A stretch of 64,000 nt of DNA from Hymenobacter sediminicola (GTDB lineage: Bacteria; Bacteroidota; Bacteroidia; Cytophagales; Hymenobacteraceae). The translations under genes were made by a program, and so were the position numbers. Below the pieces are notes generated by a model. The model searched no databases, was not told the origin of the DNA, and saw only the letters and a list, made by a program, of their open reading frames with translations. The stretch is taken from contig NZ_CP060202.1 in assembly GCF_014250515.1 (NCBI RefSeq), forward strand, positions 124,001 through 188,000, in the 5' to 3' direction. Below, piece after piece: positions 13,884 to 23,697 of the stretch; within the stretch, counting starts at the first letter, position 1; each line of letters begins with the position of its first letter.

Positions 13884-16400
13884 ATGAAAACACCATTACC
13901 TATTACCGCTACCTCTTTCCGGCCCCGCCAGTTGCGCGGGTGGTTGGCTGGATCTTTATTTCTGCTGGCTTCCTCGTCGGCATGGGCCGCCCCGATTGTG
14001 AAAACGGTAGGAGCAGCCGGGGCCTACACTACCATTGCTCAGGCACTCACCTCTATTGCCGGTGTGCCAGCACAGCCAGTAGAAATTCAGCTGCTGGACG
14101 CCTCTTACACGGAAAATGTGGTAATCAACAAGGCGGGCACGGCGGCTAATCCCATCACCATCCGGCCCGCTGCCGGGGTATACACTGAAATCAATGGTAC
14201 CCTGACCTTTGGGGCCGGCAGCAGCTACGTGGTAATAAGCGGGCACAATGGTGCCAATGCCCGTACGCTCACCCTCCGCCAGACGGATATTTCGCTGGCT
14301 ACAGTGCTGTTTCAGGGAGATGCTTCGCACAATAGTCTCAGCCAGACGCGCGTACTGGGTAGCTGCCAAATGCCGGGCCTGGGTGTAATTACCATTGGCA
14401 ACGCTGCTAGCGGCGGTGCCGGCAACGACCACAACACGCTCAGCGACAACCTGATTTCCAGCGCATCTGCCACCAGCCTGCCCAAAACGCTGGTGTACGC
14501 TTTCAATATTCAGCCCGGTACGCTGAATGATGCCACAACTGTCATCGACAATGACTTGGCAAACTTCACGAGCAATGGCCTGCAGATACAAAGCGGCAAC
14601 GGCCTGAACTGGAACGTGTCGAACAACGACTTCTTCTACGACGCGGCCACTATGCCCAACACCGCCCAAACGGCTATTGCGTTTGAGCCAGGCTCTTCCT
14701 CGACCAACAATGTCATCAGCGGCAATACCATTGGGGGGCGCGCTGCTGCTGCCAGTGGCGGAGCTTGGGTAAATACCAGTGCCGAGTTCCGGGGCATTGT
14801 GGTGAACTGCGGCGCGGGCACTAGCACCACCGTGAGCAACAACCTGATCAGCAACGTAAGCCTGACCAGCACTACGCAGCCCCTCACGGCGCTGCGCCTG
14901 GAAAACGGTTGGGCTTCGGTGTCCAATATCAGTGTCACGAACGTGACCAACAGCGGCCAGGGCGGCGTTATCAGCCTCAACTCGCGCGCTGACACTGACC
15001 TGAGCAACTTTACGGTGGCCAGCGGCCAGATTGTGAATGTGGAAGTAGGCGGCGCCCTGACCGTAAGCGGCAACCTGCGCAATGATGGGGTGCTCAAAAA
15101 TGCCGGCGACGTGCTGGTAAGAGGCAACTTCCTCAACAGCGCCTCCGGTACGTACAACCAAACCCAAGGCACGCTCGAAATCAAGGGCGACATGAACAAC
15201 CAGGGCGGCACCTTCACCAGCGTTGGGGGCTTGGTGAAGCTTACCGGCAACGGGCCGCAGTTGGTGAGCGGTGGCGTGTATTTCAATCTGGAAATCAACG
15301 GTTCCGGCAACAAAACCATCACCAACGATGCCGACATCATCAGCCAATTGACCTTGACTAACGGCATTCTGGTAACCGGCACTCACACAATTGAGCTGCT
15401 GGAGCAGGCCAACGTCACGGAGTCGGATAACAGCTACGTACTGGGCAAGCTGATGGCTACCCGCACCGTGCGCGCCAACAACACGGAGCTGTTCGGAGGC
15501 CTTGGGCTGGAGCTGACCCCAGCCAGCGGTTCGGTGCTGCCCGGCTCTACAGATGTGCTGCGCGTAACCGGTACGGCCGCCGCCAGCGCCAACGGCAACC
15601 AGGGCATCAAGCGCTACTTCGATGTGGTGGCTACCACACCCAATGGGCTGAACCTGAGTATGGTGATGCGCTACCTAGCTCATGAGCTCAACGGTATTAC
15701 GCCAGCCAATCTGCGCTTCTTCAAATCGACGGATGCCGGCGTGAACTGGCAGATGCGCGGCGTGAGCAGCAGTGGTGCCGGCTACGCTACGCTGAACAGT
15801 GTCGATGGTTTCTCACGCTGGACCCTTGGCGACGTGCTTCGTCCGCTGCCAGTTGGGCTTAGCGCATTTCAGGCGGTGCGCCAAGGCCGCCAGGCTCTCA
15901 TTACCTGGAGCACTGCTACCGAAGTCAACAACCGCGGCTTTGGAGTAGAAGTAAGCACCGATGGCCGCCTGTTCCGGCAGCTTGGCTTCGTGGCGGCCCG
16001 TGAGGGCGGCTCTGCAGCTAAGCGCAACTATCAGTTTGTTGATCAGGAAGAAGGCAAGCAGGGTGTACGCTATTACCGCCTGCGGCAGGAAGACCAGGAT
16101 GGCAAGCTCACCTACTACGGCCCAGCCACAGTTTCCTTCCAGGAAGGGCTGCCCACGCAGCTGGCGGCGTACCCCACGGCCTTCGATCAGCAGCTGACCG
16201 TGGAAATGAGCATGCCCACGGCGGCTCCCGTCGTCTTCACCCTCACGGATGCTGTAGGCCGCGTAGTGTGGGAGCAAACGGCCCCACTGGCGGCCGGCCT
16301 CACCCAGACGCAACTTGCTCCGCAGTGCCCCGCCGGCCCCTACGTACTGACGGCCCGTCTGAATGGTACGGTGCTGCGCCAGCGCGTCGTACGCCAGTAG
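13884..16400 (+). CDS. Large secreted beta-helix protein with T9SS C-terminal sorting domain
   Basis: 838 residues from the ATG at 13884, which gives a signal peptide ending SAWAAP; the frame is open 33 codons further upstream without a plausible signal. Residues about 40-560 are repetitive, rich in Asn, Ser, Thr and Gly, with repeated NN-x-I-SGN and LSDNLISS-like turns, as in right-handed parallel beta-helix proteins. Later parts include a KRYFDV region, a beta-sandwich (ALITWSTATEVNNRGFGVEVSTDG) and a final type A sorting domain (about 760-838) ending LRQRVVRQ. Export by type IX secretion to the surface is expected; the ligand is unknown. Confidence 0.82.
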   Translation: MKTPLPITATSFRPRQLRGWLAGSLFLLASSSAWAAPIVKTVGAAGAYTTIAQALTSIAGVPAQPVEIQLLDASYTENVVINKAGTAANPITIRPAAGVYTEINGTLTFGAGSSYVVISGHNGANARTLTLRQTDISLATVLFQGDASHNSLSQTRVLGSCQMPGLGVITIGNAASGGAGNDHNTLSDNLISSASATSLPKTLVYAFNIQPGTLNDATTVIDNDLANFTSNGLQIQSGNGLNWNVSNNDFFYDAATMPNTAQTAIAFEPGSSSTNNVISGNTIGGRAAAASGGAWVNTSAEFRGIVVNCGAGTSTTVSNNLISNVSLTSTTQPLTALRLENGWASVSNISVTNVTNSGQGGVISLNSRADTDLSNFTVASGQIVNVEVGGALTVSGNLRNDGVLKNAGDVLVRGNFLNSASGTYNQTQGTLEIKGDMNNQGGTFTSVGGLVKLTGNGPQLVSGGVYFNLEINGSGNKTITNDADIISQLTLTNGILVTGTHTIELLEQANVTESDNSYVLGKLMATRTVRANNTELFGGLGLELTPASGSVLPGSTDVLRVTGTAAASANGNQGIKRYFDVVATTPNGLNLSMVMRYLAHELNGITPANLRFFKSTDAGVNWQMRGVSSSGAGYATLNSVDGFSRWTLGDVLRPLPVGLSAFQAVRQGRQALITWSTATEVNNRGFGVEVSTDGRLFRQLGFVAAREGGSAAKRNYQFVDQEEGKQGVRYYRLRQEDQDGKLTYYGPATVSFQEGLPTQLAAYPTAFDQQLTVEMSMPTAAPVVFTLTDAVGRVVWEQTAPLAAGLTQTQLAPQCPAGPYVLTARLNGTVLRQRVVRQ

Positions 16401-16429
16401 CGTACGGAACTATCAAGTATATAAAACAG

Positions 16430-16463
16430 AAAGAGCCGTTCCGGGTGGAGCGGCTCTTTTTTT
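16430..16463 (+). terminator. Terminator after the T9SS beta-helix gene
   Basis: AAAGAGCCGTTCC and GGAGCGGCTCTTT arms, a four-base loop and a T run, 30 bases after the stop. Confidence 0.85.
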
Positions 16464-16591
16464 GAGCGGAAGCAAGAGTTTTGCGTTGCTACTACGCTTT
16501 CTAAGTATCTCAGCAGGCGTTTATACGAAAAGAACCAGCCAATTCGTGTAGCTTTAAAAGCATCATATTATCCTTCTCCTCCGCCGCTATT

Positions 16592-17662
16592 ATGTCTGAT
16601 ATTCCAGCTTCTGCTCCTGCTGGCGCTCCGGCGCTGCCCCACCCGCACCTACCCCACACGGCCCTGTCGCCGGCCCGGCGCCGGAAGCGAGCCTGGGTGA
16701 AGGAGCGGGCATTTCTGGTCCAGAATATCGTGCGCGGAAACCTAATCCATAATACCGGTGGTGCTTTGCACGTGATGCGCCTGCTCACGCTGCACAAGAT
16801 GCCAGCAGGGTTGCTGGAGCCGAGCCACCCGTGGGTGAGTGGCCAAATGCCTGATGGCCAGGGTGCCGTGTGGCCATGTAACGTAGTGTTTCGTACCGAG
16901 GTAGCCACCGAGTGGGCCGAAGCTGGGTATGCGCCGGAGTCTGATGAGGTACTGGTGAGCAAAGTGGGCAAGTTTCTGGCAACGATGGTGGGCAAATCGG
17001 TGCCGACGCCGGAAATACCGCATGGCACGCGCCGCCGGATGCCGCACGCCATCAACTACCTACATGGGGCCGTGCACTACAACGGCCTGACAGTGCTCTT
17101 CAACAACTTCGCCGAAGCCCTGGAGTATCTGGCCGATACCCGTTTCCGCAAAGAACTGCGCCGCATGATAAAAACGGAGCGTCGCGAAGTGACGCTGGTG
17201 TTCCGGGAGCGAAACTACGACCCGGTGGAGTACGCCTATTTTTCGGCCTTCGTGATGTCGCATCTGCCGTGGTTTGCCAACGTAAACGGGGCCCAGCGCC
17301 GCGTAATGTGGGGCAATCCGTCGCCGTATCCGGCCGTAAACATCATCAATGGCAACTGGGTGGCCGATACGGAGCGCCTGCGCCACGGCGACACTACCAG
17401 CATCGTGCGTTCACCGGTAGGGCCGGGGCTGTATTTCCAAGGCCAGTATGGTGTTGCTACCCGTGGAGTTAATAAGCTGGAAAAGACCCACGCCTTTCTG
17501 ATTAACAACTGGGTACGCCGGCGCGGCTTCCGTGGAGGACTCTACTTCGTAGACCGACGCAAGGTGGAGGCGGAGAAATTCCAGCAATACAAAGCCACCG
17601 GTGGCCAGAACTTCATCGGTAACGAGTTAATCCAGAATCCGCTGCGCCGCCAAAAAAAGTAG
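16592..17662 (+). CDS. Conserved-looking protein of unknown function
   Basis: 356 residues, no signal peptide or membrane segment. The first 40 residues are Pro/Ala rich and then very basic (ARRRKRAWVKER). The rest is globular with distinctive blocks: VQNIVRGNLIHNTGGALHVMRLL, VSKVGKFLATMVGK, PHGTRRRMPHAINYLHGAVHYNGL, RKELRRMIKTERREVTLVFRERN, and a Gly-rich tail SPVGPGLYFQGQYGVAT with RRRGFRGGLYFV. The many Arg residues suggest nucleic-acid or phosphate contact, but I recognise no family. It stands alone between the beta-helix terminator and a convergent glycosyltransferase gene 36 bases away. Confidence 0.8.
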   Translation: MSDIPASAPAGAPALPHPHLPHTALSPARRRKRAWVKERAFLVQNIVRGNLIHNTGGALHVMRLLTLHKMPAGLLEPSHPWVSGQMPDGQGAVWPCNVVFRTEVATEWAEAGYAPESDEVLVSKVGKFLATMVGKSVPTPEIPHGTRRRMPHAINYLHGAVHYNGLTVLFNNFAEALEYLADTRFRKELRRMIKTERREVTLVFRERNYDPVEYAYFSAFVMSHLPWFANVNGAQRRVMWGNPSPYPAVNIINGNWVADTERLRHGDTTSIVRSPVGPGLYFQGQYGVATRGVNKLEKTHAFLINNWVRRRGFRGGLYFVDRRKVEAEKFQQYKATGGQNFIGNELIQNPLRRQKK

Positions 17663-17698
17663 CGAAAAGCCTCGCCCTGCATGCTGCATGGAGCGTGT

Positions 17699-18436
17699 CT
17701 ACACCTTGTCCTGCCGGATGAGGCGGCGGTAAGCATCTACCATACGCTGCTGCGGCATGCCCAGCCGGTACATAGCCGTGATGAGGTAGTAGATGCCCTG
17801 TAGCCGCACCACCCCGTTTTCGCGGTACTTACGGGCCGATGTGACGATGTATCCCGGCAGCACCCGAAAAGGAGCCAGTTGCTTAAGCCGCCGAGTAATT
17901 TCCTGATCTTCAAAGACAATCATATCTTCCCGGTAGCCTCCTGACTGCGCAAACACAGTGCGCCGCACAAACAGGCTCTGGTCGCCGAAGCGAAATACTT
18001 CGGCGCCGAAACGCGTGAACCACGCATTAGCCTTCAGAAACCAGCTGGGGTGGTCGAACTGCAGCCGGTAGCAGCCACTGCCTGCTCCTTGCGCTACTGC
18101 CGCCCTGATATCCTGCACAAACCCTTCGGGCGGATACGTATCGGCGTGGAGGAAATAGAGAATGTCGCCGGTGGCCTGGCTGGCCCCGAAGTTGAGTTGC
18201 GTAGCGCGGCCTTTGTGCGGGCACTGTATCACACGGGCTCCGGCTTGCTGCGCCTCGGTGGCCGTGGCATCGGGGCTCTGCGCATCAGCCACCAGAATTT
18301 CCAGCGCTGCATCAGTGCCCGTAGCTGCCTGCAAATGCCATAGCAGCCGCCCGATATGGCCGGCTTCTTTATACGTGGGAATGATGATGCTGATGGAAAC
18401 CGGCACAGCAGCCGATTGGGCGGGCGCAGAAGTCAT
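17699..18436 (-). CDS. Family 2 glycosyltransferase (TIGR04283 type)
   Basis: 245 residues. SIIIPTYKEAGHIGRLLWHL, ILVADAQSPDATA, GRATQLNFGASQATGDILYFLHADTYPPEGF and FGDQSLFVRR...YREDMIVFEDQEITRRLK match the GT-A glycosyltransferases called TIGR04283, linked in some genomes to arsenosugar or lipid-type biosynthesis. There is no membrane anchor, and no arsenic or sugar gene is adjacent. The gene lies 72 bases below the TPR/anti-sigma-like gene on the same strand and may be read through from it. Confidence 0.88.
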   Translation of the reverse strand: MTSAPAQSAAVPVSISIIIPTYKEAGHIGRLLWHLQAATGTDAALEILVADAQSPDATATEAQQAGARVIQCPHKGRATQLNFGASQATGDILYFLHADTYPPEGFVQDIRAAVAQGAGSGCYRLQFDHPSWFLKANAWFTRFGAEVFRFGDQSLFVRRTVFAQSGGYREDMIVFEDQEITRRLKQLAPFRVLPGYIVTSARKYRENGVVRLQGIYYLITAMYRLGMPQQRMVDAYRRLIRQDKV

Positions 18437-18508
18437 ACGTATCCAGACGAAGAAGCTACTGCTCCGGTTGCTGAGGCTTCTTCGGCCTCTTCTTCATCAG
18501 CCATTGGC

Positions 18509-19306
18509 TTAGTCGCGCGGAAATACTGCCTCGTCTTGCAGCACTTTCCGGGCCTCTGCCTGATAAGGGTTCTGAGCATCGTCGGCTACTGTCCGTAGGG
18601 TTGCTTCGGCCTGAGGAAGCAAGCCCGTGCGCCATTGGGCCATACCCAAATGATAGAGCGCCTTGCCGGCAAGGGCTGAGCCTGGCTGCCGGCTGGCGCG
18701 CAGCAGGTAGGTGCGGGCGGCAGTGGCGTCGTCTTGGCGGAGTAGCACCACTCCTGTATAATAATAAAGCGAATCGGGGCTCAGGCTGGCTTCGGAAATC
18801 CGACGCATTGACTGCAGCGCTTCCGGATACTGGCCATTGTGGTACTGGCGCATGGCTTCCGTAAGCAGCAGGTTGCCGGTTCTTTGAGTAGTAGCTTCGC
18901 TCAGACCGGGGTCGGGGGAGTAGTAGCGCGTCCAAGCTTCGTCGGGGCTCAGGGTGTGCGGGCGTAGCCACAGCCACAGGGCCAAGCCTACTATCACCAG
19001 GAGCACCCCCGATGCTACACCCCAGCGTATTTGGGTGCGGCGGCGACGGCGCTGAATGCGGGCCAACGCATCCTGGCGCTGGTCGAGACGCTTGTCGAGC
19101 CCCTTGAGACGGTGGCGCAGGGTTTCGTGGCCGGCCACCCAGCGCAGGTCGGCCGTAAACCGCTCGTAGGCTTCGTAGGCCGCGCTTAGCTGCTCGTCCT
19201 GCTCCATCCGCAGCTCAAAAGCAGCCTGCTCACTCTCCGACATCTGCCCATCGGCAAAGCGTTCCAGCTCATCGAGGTAGGGGCGCAAATCGATGGGTGG
19301 TGTCAT
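18509..19306 (-). CDS. Membrane protein with anti-sigma-like N terminus and periplasmic TPR repeats
   Basis: 265 residues. The N-terminal cytosolic part (LDELERFADGQMSESEQAAFELRMEQDEQL) has the pattern of Bacteroidota membrane proteins encoded with sigma factors, followed by a charged helical linker and one membrane segment (about 96-115, WGVASGVLLVIVGLALWLWL). The outer part has about three tetratricopeptide-like helices (AMRQYHNGQYPEALQSM, YYYTGVVLLRQDDATAARTYLL, ALYHLGMAQWRTGLLPQAEATL). The sigma-factor gene lies 87 bases upstream on the same strand, so sigma sequestration at the membrane is inferred. No zinc HxxxCxxC motif is present. Confidence 0.8.
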   Translation of the reverse strand: MTPPIDLRPYLDELERFADGQMSESEQAAFELRMEQDEQLSAAYEAYERFTADLRWVAGHETLRHRLKGLDKRLDQRQDALARIQRRRRRTQIRWGVASGVLLVIVGLALWLWLRPHTLSPDEAWTRYYSPDPGLSEATTQRTGNLLLTEAMRQYHNGQYPEALQSMRRISEASLSPDSLYYYTGVVLLRQDDATAARTYLLRASRQPGSALAGKALYHLGMAQWRTGLLPQAEATLRTVADDAQNPYQAEARKVLQDEAVFPRD

Positions 19307-19393
19307 AAGCGGAAGGAGGCGAGAAGAAGGATAAGCAGAGAGAAGGATACAGCGGCGAAGCTACGCAGAAGCCCGCCAGAACCAGCAGACAAT

Positions 19394-19921
19394 TTAAGCG
19401 CCGCCGGAAGCCGGGTCAGCCGCCAGTTGGGCGCGCAGGTGCAGGTCGTAGAGGCGGCGCAGGCAGCCCGACTTCTGAAGGCGTGCTACGGTAGCGTTGG
19501 CGAAGCCCATCTTGCCCGCTACCTTCTCGAAATTATACCCTCGAAAGTAGAAAAACATAAGTACCTGCTGGCAATCGGCGGTGAGTTGCGTGAACAAGCC
19601 GAGTAGCCGCCGACGACGCCCCGATTCAGCGGCCGGCAGTACATCAGATTCGTCGGTAGTGGTTTGCAGATTCTGTGCCGCCATGCCGTAGACGTGTGCT
19701 CTAAGGTCAGGCGGCAGCTTAGTAAGACGACCGTCCGCTACCTGGTCGTAGAATTCTACCAGCACCGTGCGCAGCAGCTCATGCGCTACTGCTGGCTGCA
19801 ACTGATGCTGCCGCCGGGCCCAGCGGGCAAATAGGTCGCGGTTTTCCTGGTAAAATTTGATCAGAAACGTCTGATTGCCAACGCGTAGGTGGGTCAGGGT
19901 TTCGGCTAAGGGCTGAGTCAC
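19394..19921 (-). CDS. ECF-type RNA polymerase sigma factor
   Basis: 175 residues from a GTG at 19921, the likeliest start because a longer ATG reading adds a stretch without coding character. Region 2 is LIKFYQENRDLFARWARRQHQ through VLVEFYDQVADGRL, atypical in sequence. Region 4 is clear: LGLFTQLTADCQQVLMFFYFRGYNFEKVAGKMGFANATVARLQKSGCLRRLYDL, a helix-turn-helix for the -35-type element. It heads a likely operon with the TPR/anti-sigma-like gene. The start codon is the least sure point. Confidence 0.78.
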   Translation of the reverse strand: MTQPLAETLTHLRVGNQTFLIKFYQENRDLFARWARRQHQLQPAVAHELLRTVLVEFYDQVADGRLTKLPPDLRAHVYGMAAQNLQTTTDESDVLPAAESGRRRRLLGLFTQLTADCQQVLMFFYFRGYNFEKVAGKMGFANATVARLQKSGCLRRLYDLHLRAQLAADPASGGA

Positions 19922-20043
19922 GGCACCAGAAATAACAAGTCGAAAACAGGCCCCAATAGCTACTGCCGGTTGGGGGCGGAACAAGATAACGCAGAAAGTT
20001 GGGTTGAAGGACAGTGCATACCGCCGGGGCTGAGATTTCAGGC

Positions 20044-20985
20044 TCAGGCAGGTAGCTGCTTCTCGCGTTGGGTTTCTGCGGCTACCTTGCCGGCATGGGT
20101 CTCGTCGCGGTAGGCCTGGGCCCGGTAGGCTACCGGCGACAGACCTGTGTGTTTGCGGAAAAAGCGGGTAAAGTAGCCGGAATCGGCAAACTGCAGGGTA
20201 TAGGCAATTTCGGAAATCGAGGAAGAGGTATATACCAAGTGGTTGTGCGCCCGCCGGATGGTGTTGGCATTCACGATTTCCAGCGCCGATTTTCCTTTTA
20301 CTGCCTGGCAAATGCGGTTCAGATGCACCGGCGTAATATTTAGCTCCCGCGCATAGTCCGAAATCTTTTTCTCAAACGGCGCAGCTCGGGCCACGCTTTT
20401 CTGGAATTCGTGAAAGTAATGCAGGTTGCGGTTGGAGCTGCCGGCGGCCTTACGCTCCTGATGCTTCAGGAGCCGGAACAGCTTCACAAACAGAAGCTTG
20501 AAATAGCCATTCAAGGCCAATTGCCGCTCTGGTAGCTGGGAGTGCATTTCGGCATGGATGTGCCGCTCTAGGTTAAGTAGCTCCGCAAAACTCTCCTCTT
20601 CCGTGAAGTCGCTGAGCACATACAGGCTGTTGAGCTCAATCAGAATAGAAGGGCTCACCTGCAGAATGGTGTCCAGCAGCGCCTCAGCTACTGTGAGGGA
20701 ACGGCCTTTTACCTGGGGGCTGAATGTGAAGCCGTGCACCGTGCCAGCCGGGATGAGTACCACGCATGGCGTTACCAGTTCCATCGGCTCCGCCACAGCA
20801 TCGAGGGTAGCTTGCCCCGCCTCCAGAAAGAAGAGCTGGTAGAGGTTGCCGTGCAGATGCGGTTTCAGGCCCCAGTTGGTGGTGCGGTTGCGTGGCGCAA
20901 TTAGTTGGCTGTAGATGTAGGTGTGCGAGACCTGCGCCTTGTCGTCGCCGTAAAGGCCGTTGTAGTGAGCAATTTGCTTGGACAT
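20044..20985 (-). CDS. AraC family transcriptional regulator
   Basis: 313 residues. An N-terminal cupin-like sensing domain (about 20-140: LKPHLHGNLYQLFFLEAG, IPAGTVHGFTFSP) is followed by a C-terminal double helix-turn-helix (about 190-290) with ISDYARELNITPVHLNRICQAVKGKSALEIVNA and ISEIAYTLQFADSGYFTRFFRKHTGLSPVAYR. This is the PobA-like layout. It is divergent from pckA with 340 bases between, so control of pckA or of itself is possible but not shown. The ligand is unknown. Confidence 0.92.
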   Translation of the reverse strand: MSKQIAHYNGLYGDDKAQVSHTYIYSQLIAPRNRTTNWGLKPHLHGNLYQLFFLEAGQATLDAVAEPMELVTPCVVLIPAGTVHGFTFSPQVKGRSLTVAEALLDTILQVSPSILIELNSLYVLSDFTEEESFAELLNLERHIHAEMHSQLPERQLALNGYFKLLFVKLFRLLKHQERKAAGSSNRNLHYFHEFQKSVARAAPFEKKISDYARELNITPVHLNRICQAVKGKSALEIVNANTIRRAHNHLVYTSSSISEIAYTLQFADSGYFTRFFRKHTGLSPVAYRAQAYRDETHAGKVAAETQREKQLPA

Positions 20986-21326
20986 GGCAAAGAGTGTGTG
21001 ATCTGCTTTTTAACTGATTTAAACGGAATAAGTCTACCATCTCCTAGGTAAAATGTTCTTTTTGTCCTGAGAATATACCGAAACATCTCATTCATTTCCT
21101 GAGCTAGTCAGTAGCTTTGTCCTATCAATTTATGCCGTTTTGCTGAAGCAGGTGCTCTGCTGCCTGTCTGGTTTTCACCCCTTGGTCCTCGTCCTAAATG
21201 TTTTGTTTGTCCGCTCATTGCACGAGGATCGACTGATGATTTTTTAGGATACCATAGCTCCAATCCGGCAGTCCCTGTTTCCGGATACCGCCTTCCTACT
21301 CAAATTCCCACTTTACCCCTACTCCT
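20986..21326. promoter_or_regulatory. Divergent araC-type/pckA intergenic region
   Basis: 341 bases with no gene. TAGCTTTG at 21112-21119 on the plus strand matches the -7 consensus; if used for pckA it would leave a leader of about 200 bases. No operator palindrome is obvious. Confidence 0.4.
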
Positions 21327-22928
<1,602 letters not shown>

Positions 22929-22954
22929 TACCTGACAAATCTGACCTGATTATT

Positions 22955-22993
22955 GAGCCCGCCTACTCTTCCGCGTGAAGGGCAGGCGGGTTC
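22955..22993 (+). terminator. Terminator after pckA
   Basis: Arms GAGCCCGCCT (22955-22964) and AGGCGGGTTC (22984-22993) with a loop of about 19 bases, 26 bases after the pckA stop. Confidence 0.65.
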
Positions 22994-23052
22994 TGCATTT
23001 GGCCCGTATCTTGGCTAAATCTGCGGGCTGTTGCCCGAGTCTTTCTCACACT

Positions 23053-23697
23053 ATGTTCTTCCGCCGTCGTCCTGCTGACCCTAATGCACTGCCCGATGCT
23101 GCCTTGCTGGCACGCTACCGGGAGCAGGGCGCGGTAGCTGACCTGGGCGTGCTGTATGAACGGCATATGCCGGAGGTGTTTGCCATCTGCCGGCGCTACC
23201 TGCGCGACGATGCCGATGCGCAGGATGCTGTGATGCAGCTGTTTGAGCAGCTGGTAGACAAGCTGAGGCGCCATGAGGTGGATAATTTTCCGGCCTGGGT
23301 GCATGCCACGGCCCGCAACCACTGCCTGATGTTGCTGCGGGCCCGGCAACGGCCCGGCCCCGACCGGGGTGGGGGGCTGATCCTGCATTTTCCGGACGCG
23401 GCCAGTATGGAATTGGCAGTGGCGGAGCATCTGAATGATGATGACCCCCAAGAAGCCGAATTCAACGAAGCCCGCCTGCAGGCCCTGGAACATGCGCTGG
23501 CTACCCTGCCAGATGGCCAACGACGATGTCTGGAGCTATTTTTCCTGGAAAAGAAGTGCTACCGCGACATTGCTCAGGAAACCGGCTACGACCTGAATGC
23601 GGTGAAAAGCCATCTGCAGAACGGCAAGCGCAACTTGCGCCACCACCTTGAATCTCCTCCTACGACTTCGCCTTACTCCTCCGATGCGGCCCGATAA
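23053..23697 (+). CDS. ECF sigma factor (sigma-70 family)
   Basis: 214 residues from the ATG at 23053; the frame is open 26 codons upstream but that includes the pckA terminator. Region 2 is LGVLYERHMPEVFAICRRYLRDDADAQDAVMQLFEQLVDKL with NFPAWVHATARNHCLMLLRA; region 4 is ALATLPDGQRRCLELFFLEKKCYRDIAQETGYDLNAVKSHLQNGKRNLRHHL. These are the promoter -10-type and -35-type binding parts. Its last 14 bases overlap the anti-sigma/TonB fusion gene, so the two products are made together. Confidence 0.93.
   Translation: MFFRRRPADPNALPDAALLARYREQGAVADLGVLYERHMPEVFAICRRYLRDDADAQDAVMQLFEQLVDKLRRHEVDNFPAWVHATARNHCLMLLRARQRPGPDRGGGLILHFPDAASMELAVAEHLNDDDPQEAEFNEARLQALEHALATLPDGQRRCLELFFLEKKCYRDIAQETGYDLNAVKSHLQNGKRNLRHHLESPPTTSPYSSDAAR

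Noticed and set aside
13956..15386. 476-codon frame antisense to the T9SS beta-helix gene
   Set aside because: The repetitive GC-rich sense codons keep the antisense frame open; no domain pattern in the translation.
19922..20311. Longer ATG-started reading of the sigma factor at 19394-19921
   Set aside because: The added 130 residues are Pro/Arg/Gln-rich with no sigma features and overlap the AraC gene; the GTG at 19921 gives a normal ECF length.
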